Assembly (NCBI RefSeq): GCF_008014645.1
Contig: NZ_VOWY01000012.1
Coordinates: 1 to 64,000, forward strand
From: Collinsella sp. BA40
Lineage (GTDB): Bacteria > Actinomycetota > Coriobacteriia > Coriobacteriales > Coriobacteriaceae
Direction of reading: 5' to 3'
Length of the DNA: 64,000 nt
Both the position numbers and the translations under genes were made by a program. The notes below the pieces were generated by a model. The model worked only from the letters and a program-made list of their open reading frames with translations, ran no database searches and was not told the DNA's origin. This document shows positions 1-8,937 of the stretch, in pieces (within the stretch, counting starts at the first letter, position 1; each line of letters starts with the position of its first letter).

Positions 1-98
1 TCGCCCGACCCACGATAGAGCTACAAGGGGAGGGGCTCCAATGTTCAACTCATATCGTCTTTCGTTGGCATGGGGACGCGGCGGGAGGCGTCGCGCGG

Positions 99-311
99 TT
101 ACGGGTGGATGAGCTCCCAGGGCTCGACGCCCAGGCTCTCGGCAAGGCTGTCCAGCTTCTCGAGCGTGATGTTGGACGAGCCCGATTCCACCAGGTCGAG
201 ATACGGGCGGCTGATGGACGCCATCAGGCAGAACTGGCTCTTGCTCAGGTTTTGCCGGGTGCGGATGGCAGCCACGTTTTGGCCGAGGATATGTCCTGTC
301 TTCGTCTCCAT
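99..311 (-). CDS. Small XRE-family helix-turn-helix regulator
   Basis: A 70-aa protein that is essentially one XRE/Cro-type helix-turn-helix domain (residues about 8-65). The order is LGQNVAAIRTRQNLSKSQF, a recognition-helix segment ISRPYLDLVESG, then LEKLDSLAESLGVEPWEL. It has no partner domain, so it probably acts as a stand-alone DNA-binding repressor. A perfect 16-bp palindrome lies about 34 bp upstream of its start, which suggests autoregulation (inference). Small XRE proteins of this size also occur as controller proteins of restriction systems or as phage repressors, but no restriction gene is adjacent. Confidence 0.85.
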   Translation of the reverse strand: METKTGHILGQNVAAIRTRQNLSKSQFCLMASISRPYLDLVESGSSNITLEKLDSLAESLGVEPWELIHP

Positions 312-344
312 ACGCTGAGTGTGCGGCGGCGTGCTGCAGCGGAT

Positions 345-360
345 GTAAACTATAGTTTAC
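345..360. promoter_or_regulatory. Perfect 16-bp palindrome, probable operator of the XRE gene
   Basis: GTAAACTATAGTTTAC is identical to its reverse complement. It is AT-rich in a GC-rich setting and lies between the leftward XRE gene (start 311) and the rightward gene at 477. Small XRE regulators usually bind such dyads to control their own promoter. The site could also serve the rightward gene. Confidence 0.6.
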
Positions 361-476
361 GTTCAAAGTTACTGCATACGCCGGCGCGCGTGGGCGGCAG
401 TGGGAGGCGTGGCCGGCAGCTGCGGTGGTGGGGTGCCGAGCGGTGCGCGGGCGGGGGAGATGCGAGGGTGGTTTGT

Positions 477-1031
477 ATGGATTCGTGTAGCAATCAGGGG
501 TTTTGCATGGTGCGGGGCGGCGTGTCGGAGCCCGATCCCGTGCTGTTCCTCGATCTGGACCGGGTGGCGTGGCTTGATTGGCGCGGCGGCGAGGACGGTG
601 CGCGCCTGGAAATCGCTTCAGACGAAGCCGCCGTGCTGGCCGAGTGCCCGGGCGTGCGGGTGGCGCTGCTCACGGCGGTTGACGGTTGCGCGGCTGAGCG
701 CGCGTGCGACGAGGCGGGCTTTCATCCTGTCATCGTGAGCTACGCGGCGCAGGATGGGGAAGGCGAGGTGGCGGCGCTGCAGGGTCTGGACGCGCCCGCC
801 CGGGCGGCTGCGGCCTTCGCTCTGTGGTGCCAGGAGCAGGGTATCTCGCGTAATCGCGTGGTGTTTGCCGCGGCGCATCCAGCGGCGCTCGAGGCCATGG
901 CCATGTCGGGCGTGGCATTGGCTATGGAGGAGGCGGGCGCCGATGCATGCCGCGCCGCCGAGGTGGCGCTGGGGCCGCGCTCCGCTGATGCGCTACGCCG
1001 TGCGCTGGCGTGCGCCCAGGCGCTGCGCTAA
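477..1031 (+). CDS. Degenerate HAD-superfamily (Cof-type) hydrolase-like protein
   Basis: A 184-aa protein whose C-terminal half follows the pattern of Cof/HAD hydrolases: GISRNRVVFAAAHPAALEAM, then SGVALAMEEAGADACRAAEVAL, at the place where active enzymes read GDxxND...MGNA...K..A. At the N-terminus, VLFLDLDRVAWLD sits where the catalytic DxDGT motif should be, but only DLD remains and GT is missing. The GD..ND metal-binding residues are also replaced (AAAHPAA). It is therefore probably catalytically dead or has a changed role. The start at 477 is the first good ATG; 507 is an alternative. It diverges from the XRE gene. Confidence 0.6.
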   Translation: MDSCSNQGFCMVRGGVSEPDPVLFLDLDRVAWLDWRGGEDGARLEIASDEAAVLAECPGVRVALLTAVDGCAAERACDEAGFHPVIVSYAAQDGEGEVAALQGLDAPARAAAAFALWCQEQGISRNRVVFAAAHPAALEAMAMSGVALAMEEAGADACRAAEVALGPRSADALRRALACAQALR

Positions 1032-1073
1032 GGGCGCCGCAGCCAGGCGAGACGGGGCGGTTTCGCCCGGTTG

Positions 1074-2126
1074 CTAGGCGTTGGCGATGCGGTCGTGGTT
1101 GACGGGGCGGTAGAACAGCTCGCGCACCGTCTGCGCGTCGCGGGATTGGCCGAGCGCCCACATGGTCTTGGCCACGAGCGCCTCGGTGGTCATGTCGTCG
1201 CCCTTCAGGATGCCGGGATGCTCCGCATAGGCACGACCGACCTCGTACACGCCAAGGTCGAGGCCTTCTTCGGGCACCTGCGTGGTCATCACGATGGTGC
1301 GCCCGGAATCGACCCAATCGAAGATTGCGCGCTGGTAGGTGCGCGTGGCGTCCGCGCCGTACTCGGGGATGCCGCCCATGCCGAAGGTCTCCAGGATAAC
1401 GGCATCGTAGCTGGGTGCGAGCAGCTCGAAGAACGCCGGCGTGAGGCCCGGGGTGAGCTTGAGCACGCAGACCCGGTCGTCGATGCGCTCGTAGGTGGTG
1501 GGCGCGATGGGCGGGATGGCCGGGCGGGCGGCGGCGATCTCTGCCGGGGTGGGCAGGATGGCGCTGCGGATGATGCGGTCGTTACGGATATAGGCGAGCG
1601 ACGGGTAGTTCACGCTGATGAACGCATTGAAGCTCATGGTGCGCTGCTTGCGGGCGCGTGTGCCGGCGATGGCCTTGCCGCCGAAGACGATCGACACGTC
1701 GTGCGAGCGGTCGCCGATGGCGTAGAGCAGGCTCTGGTAGAGGTTGAGCTTGGCGTCGGTGAACGGGTTGCCCATGGGCTGCTGGGAGCCGGTGAGCACG
1801 ATGGGCTTGCGGCTGTTCTGGATGAGGTAGGACAGCGCGGCCGCCGTGTAGGACATGGTGTCGGTGCCGTGCAGGATCACGAAGCCGTCGTGATCGTCGT
1901 AGGCGTCCATGATGACGTTGCGGATGGTGAGCCAGTCGCAGGGGCGCATGTTGGTGCTGTCGATGTTCATGGGCTGCACGATGTCGAGCTCGCACAGGCC
2001 GGCGATCTGCGGCACGCTCTGGGCCAGCTCCTCGCCGGTGAGGGCGGGGGAGAGGCCGTTGTCGTCTTCTGCCGAGGCGATGGTGCCGCCGGTGGCGATG
2101 AGCAGGATGTTCTTCATAGTGCGCAT
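1074..2126 (-). CDS. ansA: L-asparaginase, type I (cytoplasmic)
   Basis: A 350-aa protein that should hydrolyse L-asparagine to aspartate and ammonia. Both catalytic threonine motifs are present: ATGGTIA at residues 11-17 and HGTDT at 86-90, followed by LTGSQQP at 111-117. There is no signal peptide, and the length fits the cytoplasmic type I family (about 330-350 aa). A second in-frame ATG three codons in (position 2117) is also possible. The neighbouring genes do not form an operon with it; guaA diverges on the other side. Confidence 0.93.
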   Translation of the reverse strand: MRTMKNILLIATGGTIASAEDDNGLSPALTGEELAQSVPQIAGLCELDIVQPMNIDSTNMRPCDWLTIRNVIMDAYDDHDGFVILHGTDTMSYTAAALSYLIQNSRKPIVLTGSQQPMGNPFTDAKLNLYQSLLYAIGDRSHDVSIVFGGKAIAGTRARKQRTMSFNAFISVNYPSLAYIRNDRIIRSAILPTPAEIAAARPAIPPIAPTTYERIDDRVCVLKLTPGLTPAFFELLAPSYDAVILETFGMGGIPEYGADATRTYQRAIFDWVDSGRTIVMTTQVPEEGLDLGVYEVGRAYAEHPGILKGDDMTTEALVAKTMWALGQSRDAQTVRELFYRPVNHDRIANA

Positions 2127-2381
2127 GTCCGTTCCTCGCTGGTTTCTGGGCGCTATTGTACGCCAACGCCGTGGGCGGGTTGTGGAGCGCGCCCGCGGTC
2201 GGCGGTTGGGGCGGGGCGTCTAGCTGGCAACTTGTAGCCTGTGTGCATATGCGCAGCTATGTACTGCTGTTCCATGCGAAACGTGTATGATATGACGGTT
2301 ATTTTCGCCTGCATAGCGTGCGACCTGCGTATTGCACGTTGGCGAGGAGCTATGAAACCCGATCCGGTAGAGAGGAGACCC

Positions 2382-3989
2382 ATGTCTCAGAACGGATTGC
2401 ATGGCGAGGCGAAGGTCCTCGTTTTTGACTTTGGCGCGCAGTACGCGCAGCTTATCGCCCGTCGCGTGCGCGACCTGCACGTGTATTCCGAGATCGTGCC
2501 GTGCGACATTTCCGCCGACGAGGTGCGCGCCATGGCGCCTGCCGCGCTCATCTTGTCCGGCGGCCCCGCGTCGGTGTACGCCGAGGACGCGCCCACGGTG
2601 GACCCGGCTATCTACGACCTGGGCCTGCCCATCCTGGGCTTCTGCTACGGCCATCAGGTGACCGCCGTGACGCTCGGCGGCGAGGTGGGCCATTCCGAGA
2701 TCGGCGAGTACGGCCCGGCCACCATCGAGCGCGACCGTGAGAGCGCGCTGTTCAACGCCACACCGATCGAGCAGACCGTGTGGATGAGCCACCGTGACGC
2801 CGTGTCCACCGTGCCCCAGGGCTTCACCGTGACGGCGAGCACCTCCGTGTGCCCGGTCGCCGCCATGGAGAACGCCGAGCGCCGCATCTACACCACGCAG
2901 TTCCATCCCGAGGTGAAGCACACCGAGTACGGTCAGCAGCTGCTGAAGAACTTCCTGTTCGACATCTGCGGGCTTGAGGCCACGTGGACCATGGACAACC
3001 TGGTGGAGACCATGACGGACGAGTTCCGTGCGGCCGTGGGCGAGGACCGCGTGATTCTGGCGCTTTCCGGTGGCGTGGATTCGTCCGTGGTGGCAGCGCT
3101 GGGCGCCCGTGCCGTGGGGCGTCAGATGACCTGCGTGTTCATCAACCACGGGCTTCTCCGTAAGGGCGAAACCGAGCAGGTGGAGGAGGTCTTCACCAAG
3201 CAGTTCGACGTCGACTTCGTGCACGTGCATGCCGAGGAGCGCTATGCCGCGCTGCTGGACGGCGTGACCGATCCCGAGGAGAAGCGCCGCATCATCGGCA
3301 CGCAGTTCTGGAACGAGTTCTTCGCCGTGGCCAAGGAGCTCGAGCGCGATGGGCGCCCCGTCAAGTATCTGGCCCAGGGCACCATCTACCCCGATATCAT
3401 CGAGAGCGGCGCGCGCAAGACGGGCGGCAAGACGGCCACCATCAAGAGCCACCACAACCTCATCCCGTTCCCCGAGGGCGTGCACTTCGACCTCATCGAG
3501 CCGCTGGACCACTTCTTCAAGGACGAGGTGCGCGAGCTGGGCTTGGCGCTGGGCCTGCCCGAGCACATCGTGTACCGCCAGCCGTTCCCGGGTCCCGGCC
3601 TGGCGATCCGCATCATCGGCGCGGTGAGCCCCGAGAAGCTCGAGATCCTTAAAGATGCCGACGCCATCGTGCGCGAGGAGCTGGACGCCTACAACGCGCG
3701 CCTCTTCGAGAAGACCGGCGAGCGCAATAGCGAGCATTCCTGCTGGCAGTACTTCTGCGTGCTGCCCGACATCATGTCCGTGGGCGTGATGGGCGACGAG
3801 CGCACCTACGCGCGCCCCGTGATCCTGCGCGCCGTGGAGAGCAGCGACGCCATGACCGCCGACTGGGCGCGCCTGCCCTACGAGGTGCTCGCACGCATCT
3901 CCGGCCGCATCGTGGCCGAGGTCCCCGGCGTCAACCGTGTGGCGTACGATATCACCTCAAAGCCCCCGGCGACCATCGAGTGGGAGTAG
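2382..3989 (+). CDS. guaA: GMP synthase (glutamine-hydrolysing)
   Basis: 535 aa. It converts XMP to GMP using ATP and glutamine, the last step of guanine nucleotide synthesis. The N-terminal class I glutamine amidotransferase domain (about residues 10-200) has the nucleophile Cys88 in GFCYGHQ and the His175/Glu177 pair in QFHPEV. The ATP-pyrophosphatase domain has the P-loop SGGVDSS at 229-235. The C-terminal dimerisation domain ends in TSKPPATIEWE, typical of the family. The start at 2382 is preferred because GAGGAG lies at a good distance; the in-frame ATG at 2352 has its GGAG too close. It is monocistronic, with a terminator downstream. Confidence 0.97.
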   Translation: MSQNGLHGEAKVLVFDFGAQYAQLIARRVRDLHVYSEIVPCDISADEVRAMAPAALILSGGPASVYAEDAPTVDPAIYDLGLPILGFCYGHQVTAVTLGGEVGHSEIGEYGPATIERDRESALFNATPIEQTVWMSHRDAVSTVPQGFTVTASTSVCPVAAMENAERRIYTTQFHPEVKHTEYGQQLLKNFLFDICGLEATWTMDNLVETMTDEFRAAVGEDRVILALSGGVDSSVVAALGARAVGRQMTCVFINHGLLRKGETEQVEEVFTKQFDVDFVHVHAEERYAALLDGVTDPEEKRRIIGTQFWNEFFAVAKELERDGRPVKYLAQGTIYPDIIESGARKTGGKTATIKSHHNLIPFPEGVHFDLIEPLDHFFKDEVRELGLALGLPEHIVYRQPFPGPGLAIRIIGAVSPEKLEILKDADAIVREELDAYNARLFEKTGERNSEHSCWQYFCVLPDIMSVGVMGDERTYARPVILRAVESSDAMTADWARLPYEVLARISGRIVAEVPGVNRVAYDITSKPPATIEWE

Positions 3990-4087
3990 ATTTCTGCCTG
4001 ATTTTCTCCAATAATGGACCTAACACGGCCTTATTTTCGCCAATCTGCTTGAACTGGGTGCCGTATTGGAATTGAAGGTGAAAAAAG

Positions 4088-4122
4088 AGGAGGGTCCTGG
4101 GTACATCGCCCAGGACCCTCCT
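4088..4122. terminator. Bidirectional intrinsic terminator between guaA and the parC-like gene
   Basis: A perfect 14-bp stem (AGGAGGGTCCTGGG with its complement) and a 7-nt loop, with AAAAAAG on the left and TTGTTT on the right. It sits between two convergent genes and can stop transcription from both sides. Confidence 0.85.
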
Positions 4123-4193
4123 TGTTTAGATTCGCGGCACGACCATTGCACGTGGAGGCGGCCCGAATCGAATGTGTTTTGCCCGCGCAGCCC

Positions 4194-6434
4194 CTAGTCG
4201 AACAAGCTCGGCATGTCGTCTTCCTTCATGAGCGCGCCGGCGCAGGGCAGGCTCTGCGCGGTGAACTTCTCCGTCGAGACGCCCGCGCCCAGCACCTCCT
4301 CGGTCGTGCTCACGGATGTGACGATGCGGCCCTTCTTGGCCGTGAATGCCTGGACGCCCTGCGTGCTGGTGGTCGTCTTGGTCTTGAGCAGCGACGTGTT
4401 GAAGTTCATCAGGCGGAAGTCGTTGGAGACCAGCGCGATGTCACGGTCCTCCTTGAGCACCTGCGCGTACAGCAGCTTGGACCCGCCGTAGATGGCGTTC
4501 TTGAGGCGCTTGCGGTTGGTCTTGGTGACGTAGCCCGCCAGCGCGACGCGCACGGCGCGGCCGTTCTCGAAGATGAACAGCACGTCGGCCTTGTAGTCCT
4601 CGGGGTCGAGGACCCAGATCACGGTCTCGTCGGGCTCCATCTCCAGGTCGGTGGGCAGGTACGAGCCAAGCTGCGCGGATTTGGTGTCCTCGAACGCCGC
4701 GACCTTGCACTTGTACACCTGGCTCATGTTGGTGAACACCAGCAGATCATGCGTGTTGGCGGACGGGAACTCGATGAACGGCTCGTCGCCGTCCTTGTAT
4801 TTGAGCGCGGCGCCCTTGCGCAGCACGCGGTCCGTCATCTTCTTGAGGTAGCCCTCGCGGGAGAGCATGATGGTGACCGGATACTCCTCGACCTCGGGCT
4901 CCAGGCTCACCTCGATGACGTCGGAAGGCTCGATGCGGCCCGTGCGGCGCGGCATGACGTACTTCTTGTTGACCGCCGCCAGCTCGTCGGAAATGACCTT
5001 CTTGATGTTGTCCTCGCTCGAGAGGATCTCCTCGAGTTCGGCGATCTCGCCCTCGAGCTTCGCGATGTCCTTGGTGCGGTTGAGGATGTACTCCTCGTTG
5101 ATGTTGCGCAGCTTGAGCTCGGCTACGAACTCGGCCTGGGTCTCGTCGATATCGAAGCCGCGCATCAGGTTGGGGACGACCTCGGCCTCGAGCTTGGTGC
5201 CGCGGATGATGGCGATGGCCTTGTCAATGTCGAGCAGGATGGCCTCGAGGCCGTGCAGCAGGTGCAGGCGCTCGGACTTCTTGCCCAGATCGAAGTTCAC
5301 GCGGCGGCGCGTGGACTGGATGCGCCACGCGACCCACTCATGCAGGATCTGGCGCACGCCCATCACGCGCGGATAGCCGTCCACCAGCACGTTGAAGTTG
5401 CAGGAGAACGAGTCCTGCAGCGTGGTGCTGCGATAGAGCTTGGCCATGAGCTTCTCGGCGTCCACGCCGCGCTTCAGGTCGATGGCGATGCGCAGGCCGG
5501 AGAGGTCGGTCTCGTCGCGGATGTCGGCGATCTCGCGCACCTTGCCCTCTTTGGAGAGCTTGATGATGCGGTCGATGATGACGTCGGTCTTGGTGGTGTA
5601 GGGGATCTCGTAGACCTCGATGATTCGCTCTTCGGGGATCCAGCGCCAGCGCGAGCGGATCTGGAAGCTGCCCAGGCCCGTCTCGATGATTCGCTCCATC
5701 TCCTCGCGGCGGTAGATGATCTCGCCGCCGGTGGAGAAGTCGGGCATGGGCATGTATTCCAGCAGGTCGCAGTTTGGATCCTGCAGGAAGTGCATGGTGG
5801 CGGTGCAGACCTCGTTGAGGTTGAAGCCGCAGATGTCGGAGGCCATAGCCACGCCGATGCCCTTGTTGGCCGACACCAGAATGTTGGGGAACGTGGTGGG
5901 CAGCAGGCGCGGCTCCTTCATGGCGCCGTCGTAGCTGTCCACGAAGTCGACCGGGTCCTTGTCGATGTCCTTGAAGATTTCGGCGCAGATGGGGGAGAGC
6001 TTGGCCTCGGTGTAACGCGAGGCGGCGTAGCTCAGGTCGCCCGAGTAGTACTTGCCGAAGTTGCCCTTCGACTCCACGAACGGCGCCAGCAGCGCTTCGT
6101 TGCCCGTGGCGAGGCGGACCATCGTCTCGTAGATGGCGGCGTCGCCGTGCGGGTTGAGCTTCATGGTCTGGCCTACGATGTTGGCGCTCTTCTGGCGGTC
6201 GCCCTTCAGCAGGCCCATCTTGTACATGGTGTAGAGCAGCTTGCGGTGCGAGGGCTTGAAGCCGTCGATCTCGGGGAACGCGCGCGAGACGTTGGTGCTC
6301 ATGGCATACGGCATGTAGTTGGTCTCGAGCGTCTCCGTGATGGGCTGCGCCGTGACCTCCGAGTGCAGGCCGATGACGTTATCGGTGTTGACCTGCTTCT
6401 TCTTGCTCTGCGTGTTGGTTTTCTTCTTAGCCAC
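4194..6434 (-). CDS. Type II DNA topoisomerase subunit A (ParC/GyrA-like)
   Basis: 746 aa from a GTG start preceded by AGAGGA. It is the DNA-cleaving subunit of an ATP-dependent type II topoisomerase. The catalytic tyrosine is Tyr141 in AASRYTEAKL; the preceding VGQTMKLNPHGDAAIYETMVR is the region equivalent to the quinolone-resistance segment. The middle coiled coil contains ELEEILSSEDNIKKVI, and a C-terminal beta-propeller-like region follows. A Lys/Gln-rich start (AKKKTNTQSKKK) is unusual. It is co-directional with and 77 bp downstream of the ParE-like gene. The relation to topoisomerase IV rather than gyrase is inferred from resemblance to clostridial ParC-like proteins. Many Coriobacteriia carry such a pair besides gyrase. 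Confidence 0.88.
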   Translation of the reverse strand: MAKKKTNTQSKKKQVNTDNVIGLHSEVTAQPITETLETNYMPYAMSTNVSRAFPEIDGFKPSHRKLLYTMYKMGLLKGDRQKSANIVGQTMKLNPHGDAAIYETMVRLATGNEALLAPFVESKGNFGKYYSGDLSYAASRYTEAKLSPICAEIFKDIDKDPVDFVDSYDGAMKEPRLLPTTFPNILVSANKGIGVAMASDICGFNLNEVCTATMHFLQDPNCDLLEYMPMPDFSTGGEIIYRREEMERIIETGLGSFQIRSRWRWIPEERIIEVYEIPYTTKTDVIIDRIIKLSKEGKVREIADIRDETDLSGLRIAIDLKRGVDAEKLMAKLYRSTTLQDSFSCNFNVLVDGYPRVMGVRQILHEWVAWRIQSTRRRVNFDLGKKSERLHLLHGLEAILLDIDKAIAIIRGTKLEAEVVPNLMRGFDIDETQAEFVAELKLRNINEEYILNRTKDIAKLEGEIAELEEILSSEDNIKKVISDELAAVNKKYVMPRRTGRIEPSDVIEVSLEPEVEEYPVTIMLSREGYLKKMTDRVLRKGAALKYKDGDEPFIEFPSANTHDLLVFTNMSQVYKCKVAAFEDTKSAQLGSYLPTDLEMEPDETVIWVLDPEDYKADVLFIFENGRAVRVALAGYVTKTNRKRLKNAIYGGSKLLYAQVLKEDRDIALVSNDFRLMNFNTSLLKTKTTTSTQGVQAFTAKKGRIVTSVSTTEEVLGAGVSTEKFTAQSLPCAGALMKEDDMPSLFD

Positions 6435-6511
6435 GTTGTTCCTCTTGGTGCTTCTCTTGGGGCCGTCGTGCCGTGATGCGGGCGTGTCCGCCCGATGGTG
6501 GTTGGTTGACC

Positions 6512-8509
6512 TTACTGCAGGTCCAGCTGGTCGAGATACTCCTTGCCGTGCTCGGCGATATGGCGCTTGCGTCCCGCCTCGTCGTTGCCTAGTAGCAGGT
6601 TGAACATGGTCTCCATCTTGGCCATGTCCTCGGGCTCCACCTTGATGAGGCGGCGCGTCTCGGGGTTCATGGTGGTGAGCCACATCATGTCCGGGTCGTT
6701 CTCACCAAGACCCTTGGAGCGGTTGATGGAGCACTTCTGGTCGCCGATCTCGGCCAGGATGCCGTTCTTCTCCAGCTCGGTGTAGGCGAAGTAGGTCTTC
6801 TCCTTGCAGTTGATCTCGTAGAGCGGCGACTCGGCGATGTAGACGTAGCCCTCGTCAATGAGCGTGGGCACCAGGCGGTAGAGCATCGTTAAGATGAGCG
6901 TGCGGATGTGGTAGCCATCGACGTCGGCGTCCGTACAGATGATGACCTTGCTCCAGTTGAGGTTGTCCAGGTCGAAGGCGCCCAGGTTCTTGATGCGCTT
7001 GTCCTTGATCTCCACGCCGCAACCCAGCACGCGCATGAGGTCCATGATGATGTCGGACTTGAAGATGCGCGGGTAATCCTCCTTCAGGCAGTTGAGGATC
7101 TTGCCGCGGACGGGCATGACGCCCTGGAACTCGGCATCGCGCGAGGTGCGGATGGCGCCCGCCGCCGAGTCGCCCTCTACGATGTAGACTTCGCGGCGCG
7201 TCTTGTCCTTGGAGCGGCAGTCGATGAACTTCTGCACGCGGTTGGCCATGTCGGTCTTCTGCTGCAGGTTGGTCTTGATGCTCTGGCGGGTCTTCTCGGC
7301 GTTCTCGCGCGAGCGCTTGTTGATGAGCACCTGCTCCAGGATCTTGTTGGCGGCGTCCTTGTTCTCGATCAGGTAGGTCGCCAGGCGCTCCTTGAAGAAT
7401 GCCGTCATGGCCTGCTGGATGAAGCGGTTGTTGATGGCCTTCTTAGTCTGGTTCTCGTACGACGTCTGGGTGGAGAAGCAGTTGGTCACCAGCACCAGGC
7501 AGTCCTGGACGTCTTGCCACTTAATGGAGCTCTCGTTTTTGTTGTACTTGCCCTGCTGCTTGATGTAGGCGTCGATCGCGCTGGTCAGCGCGCTGCGGGC
7601 GGCCTTCTCGGGCGAGCCGCCGTTTTCGAGCCACGACGAGTTGTGGTAGTACTCCTGCATCTGGAAGGTGCGGGAGAAGCACAGGCACGCCGTGATCTTG
7701 ACGTTGTAGTCGGGCAGGTCCTCGCGGTCGCGGCCGCGGCGATCGGCCTCGATGAAGAAGGGCTCGGTGAGGTAGTCGGCGCCTACCTTCTCGAGCACGT
7801 AGTCCTCGATGCCCTTGGGGTAGCAGAAGTCCTCTTCGGCAAACTCGCCGTCGTCGCCCTCGATGCGTAGGCGGAAGGTGACGTTGGCGTTGACCACGGC
7901 CTGGCGGCGCATGGTCTCGCGGTACCACTCGTGCGGGATGCTGATCGAGGTGAAGACCTCCAGGTCCGGGCGCCATTTGATGGTGGTGCCGGTGCGGTGC
8001 TCATCGGTGGGCTCGATTTCGAGCGCCTTCTTCTTGGCGCCCACGACCTTGCCCTTCTTGAAGTGGAGGGAGTACTTGTTGCCGTCGCGCCAGACCGTGA
8101 CGTCCATGTACTCGGACGCGTACTGGGTCGCGCAGGAACCCAGGCCGTTGGTGCCGAGCGAGAAGTCGTAGTCGCCGCCGTCGTTGTTGTTGTATTTGCC
8201 GCCGGCGTAGAGCTCGCAGAAGACGAGCTCCCAGTTGAAGCGCTTCTCGGAGGGGTTCCAGTCGAGCGGGCAGCCGCGGCCGTTGTCCTCGACCTGGATG
8301 GAGCCATCGCGGAAGGCGGTGAGGGTGATCAGGTTGCCGTAGCCCTGGCGCGCCTCGTCGACGGCGTTGGACAGGATCTCGAAGGCGGCGTGCGCGCAGC
8401 CGTCGAGCCCGTCCGAGCCGAAGATGACGGCGGGGCGCAGACGTACGCGCTCCTCGTCCTTGAGCTGACGGATGCTGTCGTTGCCATAGTTTGCGGTGTT
8501 CTTTGCCAT
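6512..8509 (-). CDS. Type II DNA topoisomerase subunit B (ParE/GyrB-like)
   Basis: 665 aa. It is the ATPase subunit of the type II topoisomerase, partner of the downstream ParC-like protein. The GHKL ATP-binding motifs are present: FEILSNAVDEA at about 43-53 and DNGRG at 75-79. The Toprim metal-binding motifs are EGDSAAG near residue 445 and TDADVDG near 525, followed by RSKGLGEND. The segment between the GHKL and transducer domains is longer and more charged than in E. coli ParE. It is probably the first gene of a two-gene operon read leftward. Confidence 0.9.
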   Translation of the reverse strand: MAKNTANYGNDSIRQLKDEERVRLRPAVIFGSDGLDGCAHAAFEILSNAVDEARQGYGNLITLTAFRDGSIQVEDNGRGCPLDWNPSEKRFNWELVFCELYAGGKYNNNDGGDYDFSLGTNGLGSCATQYASEYMDVTVWRDGNKYSLHFKKGKVVGAKKKALEIEPTDEHRTGTTIKWRPDLEVFTSISIPHEWYRETMRRQAVVNANVTFRLRIEGDDGEFAEEDFCYPKGIEDYVLEKVGADYLTEPFFIEADRRGRDREDLPDYNVKITACLCFSRTFQMQEYYHNSSWLENGGSPEKAARSALTSAIDAYIKQQGKYNKNESSIKWQDVQDCLVLVTNCFSTQTSYENQTKKAINNRFIQQAMTAFFKERLATYLIENKDAANKILEQVLINKRSRENAEKTRQSIKTNLQQKTDMANRVQKFIDCRSKDKTRREVYIVEGDSAAGAIRTSRDAEFQGVMPVRGKILNCLKEDYPRIFKSDIIMDLMRVLGCGVEIKDKRIKNLGAFDLDNLNWSKVIICTDADVDGYHIRTLILTMLYRLVPTLIDEGYVYIAESPLYEINCKEKTYFAYTELEKNGILAEIGDQKCSINRSKGLGENDPDMMWLTTMNPETRRLIKVEPEDMAKMETMFNLLLGNDEAGRKRHIAEHGKEYLDQLDLQ

Positions 8510-8676
8510 GCTCGCTCTCTCGGTGTCCCCTCTTTTGAGTCCCTATAGCTCTGTAGATGAATACCGTAGCATAGCGCACCCCGCCCGCGGCGCCGCCCGA
8601 CACGAAATCCATCGAACAGAGGTTCGAGAAATTTGTAAGCGCGGGGCGTGCGACGGTTTCGCTATCCTCGCCAAAC

Positions 8677-8817
8677 ATGGCGGCAATGGCGGCGATGGCG
8701 GCGATGGCGGCCGAGGGCAGGGATTTCTATCTGTCGCGCAACGGCGTGTGGCTCGCGGGCCCGGTGGAGCCGCGGTTCCTCGAGGTGGCGACTTGGGCGG
8801 AGGGCGATCGGCGATGA
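8677..8817 (+). CDS. Small ORF upstream of the truncated phosphoesterase copy
   Basis: A 46-aa reading frame that begins with three MAA repeats and ends ...PRFLEVATWAEGDRR. Its stop overlaps the ATG of the truncated phosphoesterase copy (ATGA). The same arrangement, a decayed frame ending ...GILEVMPWAEDDAR with its stop overlapping the next ATG, lies just before the intact phosphoesterase at 9307. That recurrence suggests a once-paired small gene. Its function is unknown, and it may be a remnant. Confidence 0.3.
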   Translation: MAAMAAMAAMAAEGRDFYLSRNGVWLAGPVEPRFLEVATWAEGDRR

Positions 8818-8886
8818 TCTACGTTGCGGGCGACCTACATGGATTCGTCGGCCTATCGCGGCTCAAGGATTGGAATGAGGGGCGCG
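8814..8886 (+). pseudogene. Truncated 5' copy of the metallophosphoesterase gene
   Basis: The first 22 codons (MIYVAGDLHGFVGLSRLKDW and a little more) match the start of the intact gene at 9307 almost base for base. The match then breaks off and the frame runs into unrelated sequence. Homology extends about 38 bp upstream of the ATG. It is either a remnant of a former third paralogue or a partial duplication. Confidence 0.7.
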
Positions 8887-8902
8887 GTTCGTTGTGCGTG
8901 GG

Positions 8903-8908
8903 TATAAT
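8903..8908 (+). promoter_or_regulatory. -10 box of the small gene at 8938
   Basis: A consensus TATAAT sits 29 bp upstream of the ATG at 8938, in otherwise GC-rich DNA. No convincing -35 box is visible. Confidence 0.5.
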
Positions 8909-8937
8909 CTGGCAAAAGACTGTGGCGGAGGTGCGCG

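Noticed and set aside
41-112. Short frame MFNSYRLSLAWGRGG... with AGGGGAGGG upstream
   Set aside because: Only 23 codons of low-complexity basic sequence overlapping the end of the XRE gene on the other strand; the purine-rich stretch alone is not enough.
1071-2237. Long plus-strand frame opposite the asparaginase
   Set aside because: Composition (Gly, Val, His, Asp rich) is that of the antisense of a GC-rich gene; the minus strand carries the full asparaginase motifs.
2127-2381. Purine riboswitch upstream of guaA
   Set aside because: No purine-aptamer core sequence or convincing three-helix fold is visible; only a possible TATGAT promoter box at 2286.
4122-6476. 784-codon plus-strand frame opposite the ParC-like gene
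   Set aside because: Antisense shadow; the minus strand encodes the complete topoisomerase subunit.
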